Positions 46,977-58,109 of a stretch of DNA of 64,000 bases are shown here, one piece after another (the first letter of the stretch is position 1; every line of letters starts with the position of its first letter). Origin of the DNA: Chrysogorgia sp. JL179-B06 (taxonomy: Eukaryota > Cnidaria > Anthozoa > Scleralcyonacea > Chrysogorgiidae); the NCBI GenBank assembly GCA_035772405.1, contig JAYKKM010000440.1, forward strand, positions 61,001-125,000, read 5' to 3'. Made by a program: the position numbers and the translations under genes. A model generated the notes under the pieces. It was not told where the DNA came from. It saw nothing but the letters and a program-made list of their open reading frames with translations, and made no database searches.

Positions 46977-49900
46977 CTAGTTCTGGACTATTTTGTAATG
47001 TCCATACGCATAGCTAGACACACCGTCTGGTAGTATATGTCGCTTGTCGTCAAAGCAGCTTAAGGATATCTTATTTATTTCATAGCTTCCTAGTTGGTGG
47101 CTCTTGCTGCGAATAGTTTTAATTATGTGACACATTTGCTCACCATTTGTTAGGACACTTTTATAGTTGTCATGTCTTATGTTGTTTCTAATGGTACTCT
47201 TCTTGATACCTTTAGCAGTCTTCCTACCTTTTCCGTCCTCTTTCACGTAACTATACATTTTCGACCTTAAACCAACGAACTCAACGATGGGGACTCCTAA
47301 TGTCTCATCCTTCATTTTACCAATAACCTTCTTGTTAGTTAGGTCGAAGTAAGGAGATGACTTGTCATATCCACTAAAGTCGAACACTTCTTTGTTAGCG
47401 TACTAGCCTGCGTGGCGGCGTTAGGGGGAGGGGGGAAGGGAGGAGGGAACGCCTGCACGAAAGACCCATGATTTTGGATTTCCGCCCACATGAAAAACGG
47501 TCAAAAACAACCAATCAGCGACTAGCGGGCTTTCCTCGATGATTAAAACATTTCACTTCGGGCCGAATCGTGAAATATCCATGTCTGAAACTCCGTAAAA
47601 AGCTTGACTGCATCTGGTGGAAACAAGATTTATTTTTAAAATTTATTCAAGCAATCGTGTAGACATGGAAGCACAGAGTTGATTCTGACTGAGGCTTGTG
47701 AATCAATCGGCTTTGCATTACTACGCAGTGAAACTTTCTCCGAGCGGGTTTGAAGGTCTTGCGGCAGAAAAAATAAGAAATGCTTTTGAACTTTATAACT
47801 TTATGGAATCAGTATTAACACATGCGAAAGGAGACAGCAATGTGGCACCAACCGATAACATTAATAGCCCTGATAGAATTAAGGACATCTGACTGCCGAA
47901 CACTGTAACTCCAGAATGGGATTTGGCAAAGAAATTTCATATGCAAGACAACGTAGCTAGAAACCATCACTTATATACGTTTAGCCGTAAGTCTCTCTAT
48001 TCTGAAACGTCGAAGGAATTCTCTGAAGGCCCAGAGAGCATTGTTGAAACACCTGAAGACAAGGACAAGGTAGAAATCACAATAATATAGCTGCTTCCCC
48101 TGCCGACTGATAATCACGCGCTATCTACCAAATCCATAATCAAACTCTCGCCAAATCCCGTTGGTAATACCAACAAAACATATTTTCCTGGCAGCAGCTC
48201 CCTCGTAGCAACTTTTTGTTCCTGTTTTAATTTAAAGCTACGACCAGCAACGAACTGAAGATCGGTTAAAGCTTTTATATCTATCGTTATCGGTTAAAGA
48301 TCTTAAATTTAAAAATCGCCATTTTTAAATGTTTATTTCCTGACAGGAAACCCTGAATACTAATGAGTTGAATTAGCCAATCAGAATTTAGCGTCCTCTG
48401 GTGGACGTAGAAATCCAAAAACATGGGTCTTTCGTGCAGGCGTTCCATCTGCACTCACCCCAGTCCCCGGCCCCCTCCCCCAATCGGCCTGAACGCCTGC
48501 TTCGCAGGCTATTAGCGTACATGTCTTTGTACACATCCTCCGTCTCAATCTCATACATTAGACTATCCGTGTCTGTGAATAGTAATTTGGCTTTGTTGCC
48601 ATATTTCTTTTTGATGTTACTGTAGTGGAAGTCGTACATCAATGTCTTTGATAAGTCTAGAATACACATACCTACGTATGCTGGTCTATTTAGAGTTAGT
48701 ATCTCTTTGATCTTGTGAACTGCTACCAAGTTATTGTCAAATATCTTACTGCTCACAAAGGTTGGTTTTGACGTTAGTTTCTTCAGTTTTTCCTCATCTG
48801 TTACTAACTCCACACTCACACGCTTTCGTAGATTCTCCATAGTCTTTCCAAACACACTATTATTCATAAGCTTGAAAAAGTCTTTCTCAAAGTCATTCTT
48901 TGCTTGGGTTCTCTTGTCCGTATTAAAGTCGATATATTGTTTGAGCCATGGTGACTGATCGAATTGAAGTACTCTACGCACCTTCTTAACCTTCATTCCC
49001 AAACTCTTGTATAATTGTAGGTTTCTATAATGAACGACGTACTTAATCTTATCGCTTAGGTTAGGTATAAGTTTTGCAACCTCTCCTACAGATATCTTAA
49101 ACTTGTTTTGGATTGTCTTACAATAGTTTGACAACATATCACTACTCACTCTCATCCTCTCAGGGGCTAAAGGATAGTCGTTGTGAAGATCGTGCAACTC
49201 CTCTGGATACTCTAAATCAACCTCGAGTATCAACCCCTTATCTGATTCGTTGTTATATTTATCTAGATTGTTGATGTCAAAACCTTCGACCCACTCAAAT
49301 CCACCAGTCGGTAGATACTGACACATAGCCCAACCGTAAAGGTTATTTGCATCTAGGTAGACGATGTGTTTCGATGGTTTACTACTATCATACCCCTTCA
49401 TGTACTTATTATTAGCTTCTCCGTGTCTATGTGTTATACAGGAGACACCACCCCGCATTCCTTTCTCGATAAACTGAAACATGTCAATGTTAGTCATCAA
49501 CTCTAGTTCCACTCCTGTCATCTTTAGAGCAGCGTCCCACGATAGTCCAGGTGACGTGAAGTAATGACAAGGATCTAACTGGTAGTACTGCTTACACGTT
49601 CTTCTAAAGTTCTCGAACACGTCAGCCAGTAGTAGTACGTCAGACTTTAGGTATAGGTCGTGGTACTCACCCATATTCTCCACACCCATTGTCTCCCACA
49701 CTTCTTGAGCGTGCTCGTAGTCTGTGTCTGACACATGCTCGTCGTTTAGGATGCTGTAGAAACTCTCCTTTGATGGCAACTCAAGTTCGTTAAACTTATC
49801 GAAACTATCCATATAGTCATATGGGTACACACCTTTTCGCGAGACCAACTCTAGCTCCTCACCTTGAAATACTTGAGACATTCCTTTGGTAGGTTGTTCA

Positions 49901-52247
49901 CTATGTTGGCTAGACTAGAGCTCATGAATTGGAAACTATCTAGAAATACTAGATGTTTACATAACATGAATGCCATATATTTCTACATATTATTTGGTAT
50001 GACGTTGATTTTCTGACCTAGCTTACCTATCTCTTGCATTATGAAGTGGCTATCATACCCTCTTAGATTGTGAAATATGACAGGTATCTTATCAGTCAGT
50101 CTATAGTTCCTATTACATAACTGATGTGCTGAACCTCTATATTTACCAGTGATATGACAATGATCTCTAACTCTCATTTGTCCCCTTTTATATTTCCTAT
50201 CACAAATATGACATTTAGTCGCTTCCTTGAAGTTAACCTTATCAGCTCTGGTCAACACCATGTCCTCATTAAAATGCTCCTTTCTGACTTTCTTACAGTA
50301 TTTAACCTCCTCTAACATCTTTTTCATGAACTTCCTAACCGCGTTCTTACCTCGAAACATCTCTACTGGTTTACTATATTTATCATCATAACAGCACACT
50401 ACTTTGTACCCATACCCACAGTCTGTGTGTTTTTGGTACTCGCTAGTGTACGATCCTGTGAGTGGTGTCACGTTGTTGACCTTCTCTGTGATGGCCTCGA
50501 AGTCTGCGTATATTACGAATGGTACCTCTAATTGTTTATGAAAGTTTTCATACTCAAGAGTGCTATCTTCTTCATCTGGCATCTTGATCGCTTGCTTACC
50601 ATTTACCACCATACAAACCTCCTTATGATTCTCAAGAATCTCATTAGTAGTAAAACATTGAAGACAGTACCTACAGAAATTCTTGCGACACTTATGTTTA
50701 GACTGACCGCACATAAACCTACCAAAGTCTTTGATGTACACGTAGTGTCGTTTAACACCATTCGTTATTAGCAGCAGGTCCATATGATCCTCGCACTTCT
50801 CCTCAGAAACGTAGATAGGAAATGGCTGCTTGTCCTCGTACCCAAATACGCTGATGCTAATACCGTTCTGCCTCTCAATCTTGTTGTACTGTTTTGTACT
50901 CACTGGAAATCTCACTCCCTCATAATTGACAGAACCCACGTTCTTCTTATGCTTCGACACTCTCTGTGGATCCTTTCCTACAGGACACTTATGCAACACA
51001 TGGCACCACATAAAACACTTGTCATCGTTGTTCTTTATATTAATCAAACCTTTCGACGCGTTCCTCAACTCTTCCGGTAGCTCAATATAACTCGATCCTT
51101 TAAGAGGTTTATACACTACCACATTAATAAAGTGGTCACTAACACTGTCTACAACCCACCCAGACCCTTCTGACAACCATACAGCTATACGATTCACTAT
51201 CTCCTCACTAGCTTGTCTCGTAGTCCCACTAATATCAACACTACTAACTACTGTTTTAACCACACTATTAAAGAAGGCTGTCACAACCACAGACTTACCG
51301 TCACCAATCTCTTTCTCTAGAGATACTTTCAATGTCTCAGAAAACTTTAAACCTTTCAGTCTTTCTAACTCTTTCTGTAAAGTTGAGCCTACTACTCCTC
51401 TAGTCTTGACTAGTTGTTTTAGTGGGTCCTTTTTCTTGACCACCTTAACACTATACGACTTGGTGTACCCTTTGAGAGCAACTCTCCTTTGTACTACAGT
51501 AGGACGTTTCATCTTAGCAATAAGACTAGTGATTCTCTTGTACTCTTTGTCTGAGGCCTCCTGACTTAGTCGTGACCTCCTCACATATCGTCTAAGATCA
51601 CGTCTAGCCTTTCGAACGTCTCTGACCTCCCTAACTCTGGTGACTCTACTAATGACGTTCTCTCTAGATACCCTTCTAATAAGGTCCATCCACTTATACC
51701 CCAATGCTTTAGCATCAACTAGATAGCCAGACATCCTCTTTAAAAAACTCATCTTAATATTCGGTATAACTAAATTACCAGAACCTATAGCAGGATCATG
51801 TGCACCACCACTCGATAGTGTACCACTACGAGCGACACTACCACCCACAATAGGGTTACGTTTACGTTCAGACCTTTTCATAAGAGTCGTTTTATTACTT
51901 AATATAGCCAAGTCTTTAGACCCTTTCGAATCATGAGCCCCACTCAACTCACGAGTTGAAATAGAGCCCATACCAGGATCACGTGTAATATTACTTGACA
52001 TAGTCTTGTTACGAGCGACATCCCCACCCACAGCAGCGCCACGTCCAGACACCTCACTCTGTAGCCTATTAGCTGAGACACGTCTCTGACTCCCCAAACT
52101 ACGCGACACATCGTCTATTAGTAGGCTAGAAAGTGGGGTTAACAGCGAACTTTTTCCATTTGAGTGTCTCAACTTCTCTGGAGAACTAAGTACTTTTTCC
52201 GTTTTTGGATTCCACATATTTGCTCGAAAATTATATGTGGAATACAA
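46977..52247 (-). pseudogene. Protein-primed DNA polymerase B, disrupted
   Basis: Collinear with the polymerase at 1-3650 and complete in extent. N-terminal 250 residues are basic and low-complexity. Then come CHICDRKYKRG...VRDHCHITGKYRGSAH, FHNLRGYDSHFIM, LDANNLYGWAM, KLMNNSVFGKTMENL and FTDTDSL. Breaks: a TAG at about 49983 after NNM, a frameshift near 49880, and a 1,108-bp insertion at 47404-48511 just after motif C. The reading frame begins inside the right terminal palindrome, so the true start is uncertain. Confidence 0.9.
47404..48511. mobile_element. Mutator-like non-autonomous element with 9-bp target duplication
   Basis: 1,108 bp with ends TAGCCTGCG and CGCAGGCTA. Longer imperfect inverted repeats share AACGCCTGCACGAAAGACCC and TTTTGGATTTC. 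TTAGCGTAC is duplicated at 47395-47403 and 48512-48520. A 9-bp duplication fits Mutator-like elements. A short open frame at 47698-47892 is not recognised. It interrupts the polymerase of element B. Confidence 0.85.
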
Positions 52248-52336
52248 AAACGGAAAAAGTGCCTAGTTCCCAGAGAAAAAAAGTTGAGACACGAAAAATG
52301 GAAAAATGCGCTGGCAGCCCCACTTTCTATACTACT
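52120..52336. repeat. Right terminal repeat of element B, folded-back palindrome
   Basis: 217 bp in two facing arms of about 105 bp. The inner arm starts AGTAGGCTAGAAAGTGGGG; the outer arm, read inward, AGTAGTATAGAAAGTGGGG. Shared inner words include GTGTCTCAACTT, CTTTTTCCGTTTTTG and ATTCCACATAT. The terminal repeat is thus present twice head to head at this end. Confidence 0.9.
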
Positions 52337-53136
52337 CTGGAGCGACAATTGGCTGCAGAATGTCCCATTCCAGTGCAATTGTAGCAACGCTTGTTTTTCT
52401 TCAGAATCTCCCTTCGATCTGCTACGCTTAGAACTTTAGTACAACTCGAACTCCGGCGTTCGTTGCCACAGTAAACGCATTTCTCCGCGGTTCTCTTGCC
52501 TTCCTGGTTGCCTCGTTTACCAGTTCTCAGCAGTAGCTTATCTCTGAATCTCTTTCTCGATATCTTTCTCGACCACCGTTGTCACGTTTCCGGTCCTCTC
52601 CATCGTGCATGTAGCGGATTTCTCTCGACATATTTTCGTAGATTTTCTGTGAGTTCTTCTAGTTTCCATTCTTCCCAGTCATCGTGAGTTTGCGTCAGTA
52701 CCTCTCGAACTGGCCCAAGTTTATCCATAAGTGTGTACACAGTGCTTTGGGCAGAATCCAACTGTTTCATTGTCGCAAGCGTTCTCACTACTCGAGACAG
52801 CTTGTTGTAGAAGTCGTGAATGCTGGATGTTTTGTGGATGTTTGTAATTACGTGGAGGTCTTCGATATCCTTGATGAGTGCTCTATGGACTTTGGTGTCC
52901 TTTCCAAAAGTCGATTTCAAAATCCGCTTTGCCTCTGCGTATCCGTCAGACGTATGTGGCAGTCCCAGTATGTCATCCCGTGGTTTTCCCTTTGTTAATT
53001 CCAGAAAGTAGTTGAATTTACTTATCTCTGATATGCTCGAGCCGTCCACCTATCAGCAATATCCAATATGTCTCCCAAAGTACATGTAACTTCTGCGAGC
53101 TTCAAAAGCTTGTTGTGTTTATTCGCGAAATCCATT
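52337..53136 (-). pseudogene. BEL/Pao gag with zinc knuckles, cut by element B
   Basis: It begins MDFANKHNKLLKLAEV at about 53136. The frame changes near 53045, then FNYFLELTKGKPRDDILGL...YAEAKRILKSTFG, typical of BEL/Pao gag. At its 3' end come CVYCGNERRSSSC and CYNCTGMGHSAANC knuckles. It is shorter than usual. The gene continues at 34471 on the other side of element B. Confidence 0.85.
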
Positions 53137-53161
53137 TTAAATTGAGTTTAATCAAGCTCGC

Positions 53162-53180
53162 TGATCCTGCCGGGGTCGCC
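53162..53180 (-). other. Primer-binding-like site of the BEL/Pao element
   Basis: On the minus strand, just inside the 5' LTR, TGGCGACCCCGGCAGGAT begins with TGG, as a tRNA 3'-end complement must. The tRNA species was not determined. Confidence 0.6.
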
Positions 53181-53188
53181 ACTTCCAG

Positions 53189-53518
53189 TGTGGAAAATAT
53201 GTCGATTAATGTCTTGTTCACTGAGCCACGCCGAAAATTGTTTATTTTAGGGTTTTTTATTACACGCTTTCCTCCGAGCTTTCCTCGCTCGCCCCTTTGT
53301 TATTACAAAAAATAATAATAACGAAGCCTAAACCTAGACTCGTGCTACCACAGTAGCCCCGTAATTATCACAACAACAACCACGCCTCAAAATGTTCTTG
53401 GCTCCGCCCCAAATCTATTTTTACTCAAACATTTGCCGCCCTAAAAGTTTCTCATGCTGCAATGTCACGAAGACCCGCCCTAACTAAAATGTCAAATGTA
53501 TAATTAACATAATCCACA
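53189..53518 (-). repeat. 5' LTR of the BEL/Pao element
   Basis: 330 bp with the same TGTGGA...TCCACA edges as 29456-29740. It carries an extra AATAATAATAACGAAGCC-containing block. Differences between the two LTRs show that the copy is not recent. Confidence 0.92.
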
Positions 53519-54685
53519 GTGTTATAATAAACAAGATAACTCAGATCTCTACAAAAGCAAAACAAAGAACTTCAGACTGATTAGGATCTTGGCCAATCAG
53601 ATCCATACACTATTAAAATGGGAGAAAACAATGGTAAAAAATTATGACACAAATGCCAGAACACAAGTTAACAATAATAGATGCCAGAATGGTATATAAA
53701 TGATTCAAAAATAACTTTTGTCTAGTGAGCCATTTTATTAAATTCCAACTTTTCCAAGGTATATCTGGCAACCTATCACCACATGTGCATTAGGAATGCG
53801 TTTTGAGATGCCAAAAAAATATACCTGGCACATTTTTTACCAAATTAAACATGGGCTCAGCAGTAAAAGTGTAACCCAAAGGTTACTGAGATCACAGTTT
53901 CAAAGTGTTGCAATCGGCTAGATTTTGAGATATTTTAGTCTTTCTGTTCTTTCACACCTTCGAATTTTATCCCAAAAAAGCTTGAAAATGACTGTCAAGA
54001 ACTAAATAAAGCGCTTGGTTCTTAATCAAATGATATTTTTGGAGGGAGATATGCAAAAATAACAGTCAAAGCGTCTTAAAAAGTTGCTGTTGATCAAACA
54101 AGTGTGTTTTTTTGCTCCAATTCTAAACCCACCATCTTCGGCTTCCAGACCGTGGGTCATTGTGACTGATTTTTGACTGTGTGGCACATTTTTCCCAAAG
54201 ATGATTTTCATTCAGAAAAACAGATGAATAAACATAAACTGATTTAAAGCTATTTTGAAAGTGTTGCAAACGGTTAGATTTTTTGCTATCTTTCGTTGAA
54301 TAAGAGGGATTATTGCTGCTTTCGTTGAAAATGAAGTAATTCTGTCAACTTGTGTTCGAAACAAAAACTTTAAAATAAATCTGTTAAGCATATTTTGGCA
54401 AGATAAAAGCTTGAACTAATTACATCAACTTACCTTGAGCTGAGGCAGAGTGTTTAATCGTTCCGGTAGAACAGAAGGGACTAGAGGAAGTGAAATAAAT
54501 TTTCTTTAAAATCTCCTTCGTAAAATTCAGTACTTCCGTGGTTCCGATCCCAACTATCCTTTTACTCTCGCAGAAAAACGCCAAAACGGGAAGTAGATCG
54601 CTGATCCGACAGACTTAGTGGGTGCATTTAAAGTGGCCAAAACTCGTTACCATGATAAGTTCAACGTTTGAAACCACGTCGAACT
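53519..54685. other. Host intergenic DNA, no feature seen
   Basis: A/T-rich sequence with no supported gene, RNA or mobile element. Short open frames lack family features. Confidence 0.6.
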
Positions 54686-54837
54686 TACTGATAATGCATT
54701 AACTTACTGATAATGCATTAACTTACTGATAATGCATTAACTTACTGATAATGCATTAACTTACTGATAATGCATTAACTTACTGATAATGCATTAACTT
54801 ACTGATAATGCATTAACTTACTCATAATGCATTATTG
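54686..54837. repeat. Tandem repeat, 19-bp unit, 8 copies
   Basis: AACTTACTGATAATGCATT is repeated eight times almost perfectly. Only the last copy has a substitution (CTCATAATG). Confidence 0.95.
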
Positions 54838-55225
54838 AGCCGTGGTCAAACGAGCATGAGAGTTCATGAGAGTTGAACTCTCAAGATCGTTTGACCGCGC
54901 ACTCTCATCGACTCTCATTGTCTCTTATCCATGCTCTTTGAACATGTTGAAAAAGGTTATGAGAGTCGATGAGAGTTTTTCCCGTTTGACCGCTCCATGA
55001 GAGTTTTGTGGTCAGCAATTGTTCTTTTATTTGACGCGGGCTCAATTCATACGCTCTTTTCTGGGCATTTAAACTATTGAAAGACATTTTGTTTATATTT
55101 TTCCGCGCGGTCATAGAGTAGAGACTAGGTTCTAGTCGCGTCGTGACCACGACTCCCTGGAAAAGTTGGGAAAACTCTCAAGAGTCAACTCTCATAAACT
55201 CTCATGCTCGTTTGACTCCCACTTT
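54838..55225. mobile_element. Fold-back MITE rich in GAGAGT/ACTCTC words
   Basis: The left arm GGTCAAACGAGCATGAGAGT is answered by ACTCTCATGCTCGTTTGACT at the right. Inner words TCATGAGAGTTGAACTCTCA and TCAACTCTCATAAACTCTCA also pair. No target duplication was identified with confidence. Confidence 0.65.
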
Positions 55226-55344
55226 AGAGTCGAGCTTAATTAAAATTGTCCAACTTAATACCTTTCAAACGTCGAACTCATGTATTATAAACACCTATAG
55301 TATTAGGTTCGGCACATGATAAGTTCGACGTTTGAAACAGGCCT

Positions 55345-55635
55345 AACTTGGTTGGAATTTTCATTGATTACTTTTGCAAACTTGTAGAATGTCGTTGCAA
55401 CTTTCCTAGTAAATTTGCAAATGTTGGGAAGATTTACCGTTTCTAACTTTCTGTTTAAATTTCCTAACTTCCTGTTCTGTTCTGTGCGTTGCAATTGGCT
55501 AAAGAAGTTAGGAAATTTAAACAGGAAGTTAAGAACTTAGGAAAATGAAACATTTGCAAATTTCCTAGGAAACTTGCAACGAAATTCTACAAGTTTGCAA
55601 AGGTAATCAATGAAAATGACAACAAGTTAGGAACT
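55345..55635. mobile_element. Fold-back MITE, long imperfect inverted repeat
   Basis: The left arm TTTTCATTGATTACTTTTGC, with CAAACTTGTAGAAT and AAATTTGCAAATG, matches the right arm inverted (CATTTGCAAATTTCCT, ATTCTACAAGTTTG, GGTAATCAATGAAAA). The arms are about 120 bp. It lies 100 bp upstream of the gene at 55740. Confidence 0.7.
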
Positions 55636-55739
55636 CAAAGTAGGAAAACTTGACGTAGTTTACCTGTAAGTGAATAATGAACGGCTCTTCACGATTAATT
55701 TTGAAATCTTATTTTACAGATTAAGATTTTACAAACAAA

Positions 55740-56750
55740 ATGGCGCAGCTCCAAAAAACGGAAAATATTGTTAGTGACTTAAAAACGTCTCTACAAGAAA
55801 TGCCAAAAGACATGCGGCTGTTTTCCCTGTCAATGCGAGCCCTTTATTCAGACCAAGATGTCGGCTCGTCTACCGTAGCTTCTAGGAAGTTCCGAAAGCT
55901 TCGAGATGATACAAGACAAGACGCTCTTGTCTACCTCAAGTGTATTCTGCCCGTATCCACCAAGTTCGTATCTTCCATAAGCGAATACTTTGAGTATTAC
56001 ACAGCTCTGAAGTACGAGGAATGGTGTGAGATGCTTCCAGATATCCTTCAAGAAACCGTTGCTTACAAAGAACTCGCCGAGACTGTGGTACAAATGTATG
56101 AGCAGATTTTGGTTCCCCTGAAGAAAAGACAAGACGAGGCCAGGATCATCATGGCAGAGTTTAAGGATCTACAGAGGGAATTTGACAAGAAGAAAAAGGA
56201 GTTAGAAAAATCAGCCGGTACGAAAGCTGGTTGGGCATTCGGACTTGCCTTCGTTCCTTTTGTAAATGTTATTGCTAGCCCTATATTGGCAGCTTCTTCG
56301 GATAATGATATGGCAAAGGCAATTGCCCAAGAAGCCCAATCGAAAATCCACGAGGTTGCTGCTATTACAGTGAGTGAAACTTTAATCCCAGCCCTGAGTA
56401 GTTTCATCAATGGTCTCACAAAGGCGGCAGGGTTCTTCTCCGTTATGGAGCAAGAGTTGCTCAAGTTTGAAAGTAAAGCTGAGAAGGCAACTGTAGCTCC
56501 AAAGAAGCTTTATTATAAGGTGATGAGCAAGCAAGCCGAAGATATGAAATCGATTTGCCAAACGTTCTACGCAGTCCTACCGGATGTGCGGACCGACTTC
56601 CAGGCGATTCCTGATGGGGGTACAGCCCAGAATTACGTCGACAAGTGGTTGGAGAAACAGAAGAAGGCCATCAAAGAAAAACACTCCATTTGGAAGCACT
56701 TCCCGCATCTGTTCAAAGCTATCGAGGGTGGCGAAGGGGAAGCTAAATAA
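55740..56750 (+). CDS. Alpha-helical protein with central hydrophobic hairpin; resembles alpha pore-forming toxin fold
   Basis: 336 residues in a single exon. The ATG at 55740 is preceded by AAACAAA. Long helices occupy about residues 95-170 (ELAETVVQMYEQILVPLKKR, EFKDLQREFDKKKKELEK). One hydrophobic hairpin follows (GWAFGLAFVPFVNVIASPIL), then another helical stretch. This helix-hairpin-helix layout matches the ClyA/HBL alpha pore-forming family; no family signature was recognised. There is no signal peptide. The gene at 25696-26805 has the same layout but little obvious sequence similarity. Confidence 0.5.
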   Translation: MAQLQKTENIVSDLKTSLQEMPKDMRLFSLSMRALYSDQDVGSSTVASRKFRKLRDDTRQDALVYLKCILPVSTKFVSSISEYFEYYTALKYEEWCEMLPDILQETVAYKELAETVVQMYEQILVPLKKRQDEARIIMAEFKDLQREFDKKKKELEKSAGTKAGWAFGLAFVPFVNVIASPILAASSDNDMAKAIAQEAQSKIHEVAAITVSETLIPALSSFINGLTKAAGFFSVMEQELLKFESKAEKATVAPKKLYYKVMSKQAEDMKSICQTFYAVLPDVRTDFQAIPDGGTAQNYVDKWLEKQKKAIKEKHSIWKHFPHLFKAIEGGEGEAK

Positions 56751-57036
56751 TTGTGTGACTTTGCCTGGCACAGTGGACAGATAAGACGTTTAGTAAGGAA
56801 ACATTAGAACTCGTACCGCGTATGAAAACAAGACATGTAGATTGTAGTTGTGTCGTCTCTGTCGATGGAAGAATCTGATATAAGAGTAAAAAAGGCGTGT
56901 ATAACTATAAACCCGCCTGACTTTTTTGTGGCCTAATTCGCAAATAGCGTAACTACTGTTGTTTGTATTATTAACCCTTTAACTGATCAGTGATAAAATG
57001 GAATCAAAAACTGAATATATCTTTCTTTCCAGTCTA

Positions 57037-57178
57037 AAGCCCGTTTTCCACTATGCGACATTTTTCGCGCGAAGCGACTTTTTCTTTTGTCTTTTGACAT
57101 CAGTTCCGCCCGAGAGCTCACAAGACAAAAGAAAATGTCGCTTCGCGCGAAAAATGTCGCCTAGTGGAAAACGGGCTT
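57037..57178. mobile_element. Short fold-back MITE with TA target duplication
   Basis: 142 bp, almost a perfect palindrome: AAGCCCGTTTTCCACTATGC, with GACATTTTTCGCGCGAAGCG, and the inverted copy after a 25-bp loop. TA lies at 57035-57036 and 57179-57180. Confidence 0.85.
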
Positions 57179-57508
57179 TACATTTGCGACAGGGCGGTTG
57201 TCCAGGGGGGTCCAGGGCGACGAGGGTTTTCATTATTGTTCACCATTATGAAACAATATATTATCTATCACAACAGCAATTGGACAATCAGAATTAGCAT
57301 GATATCAGTTTATATATTGAATCAATATTTACCATTTTTCGTCTATTATACAGTGTGTATAAAAAAAACCGCTATCCTTAGAAAATGAATTAGTATTCTT
57401 TTCAAACAACCTATTGTAGTAGTTTGAAAGCCCTATACACCTCTGAGTCACGGATGCGTAAAAAAACACGGTCTTCAGTATACACCTGGGAAATTAAGAT
57501 AACTTTAA

Positions 57509-58066
57509 AGGGGAACTGCAGCCTAAAATTTCCCTTTTACATATGAAAGTACTAACCTTGATTAAAACAAAAAGTAATGTTTTTCCTTGATACGTGCAAT
57601 GCTGTAGCTGCACGCGAAGATCGAAAACCGAAATAGTGACGACTAGGGGGCCACCATCTTGTGTTGAAAATGAGCATGCAATCTAACAGCGGTTGCACGC
57701 GTGACGTCACAACGTCAAACTCAAAGTACTTCACTAAGTAAATAGCTTGTTCATGCAAGTTTTTTGTGAGTATACCAGATATTATACGCTATGTCTGAAA
57801 ATGGTGTACTGCTACTTGAATCCATTACTTGAGACAATGTTGAAGATGTGCGTTTGATGTTGTGACGTCAAAAAAACAAACCGCTGTCAACTTTTGAGCC
57901 CTTGATACAAACCCAAGATGGCGGCCCCCTAGTCGTCACTATTTCGGTTTCCGATCTTCGCGTGCAGCTACAGCATTGCAGGTATCAAGGAAAAACATTA
58001 CTTTTTGTTTTAATCAAGGTTAGTACTTTCATGTGTAAAAGGGAAATTTTAGGCTGCAGTTCCCCT
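57509..58066. mobile_element. MITE with TTAA target duplication
   Basis: 558 bp. Inverted ends are AGGGGAACTGCAGCCTAAAA...TTTTAGGCTGCAGTTCCCCT; similarity between the arms reaches about 150 bp. TTAA is at 57505-57508 and 58067-58070, as in piggyBac- or Kolobok-type elements. It has no coding capacity. Confidence 0.88.
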
Positions 58067-58109
58067 TTAAGTGTATGCATGGTGAAAGTATTTAAACATT
58101 TTTGTGGGT

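Larger units (their letters stand above)
34472..52336. mobile_element. Element B: complete Polinton/Maverick (adintovirus-like) element
   Basis: 17,865 bp. The terminal repeats match in about 45 of 47 bp (AGTAGTATAGAAAGTGGGG and onward). The flanks CTCGAG (34466-34471) and CTGGAG (52337-52342) look like a 6-bp target duplication with one mismatch, the expected length for Polinton integrases. It carries polymerase, integrase, MCP, ATPase and the accessory set seen in A. Several genes carry stops or frameshifts. It sits inside the gag-pol of a BEL/Pao retrotransposon. Confidence 0.95.
29456..53518 (-). mobile_element. BEL/Pao LTR retrotransposon interrupted by element B
   Basis: It has LTRs of 285 and 330 bp at its ends (TGTGGA...TCCACA), gag with zinc knuckles, protease, RT, RNase H and integrase remnants in BEL/Pao order on the minus strand, a primer-binding-like site and a polypurine tract. 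Without element B and the hAT-like insertion it would be about 5.3 kb. Gag-pol is broken by frameshifts and an RT deletion. No matching 5-bp target duplication was found (TATAT versus GTGTT). Confidence 0.9.

Noticed and set aside
47698..47892. Gene inside the Mutator-like insertion
   Set aside because: The 64-codon frame has no recognisable domain and no transposase feature.
29451..53523. 5-bp target duplication around the BEL/Pao element
   Set aside because: Flanks are TATAT on one side and GTGTT on the other; they do not match.
54686..54837. CRISPR-like regular repeats
   Set aside because: The copies are directly adjacent, without spacers, in animal DNA: a plain tandem repeat.
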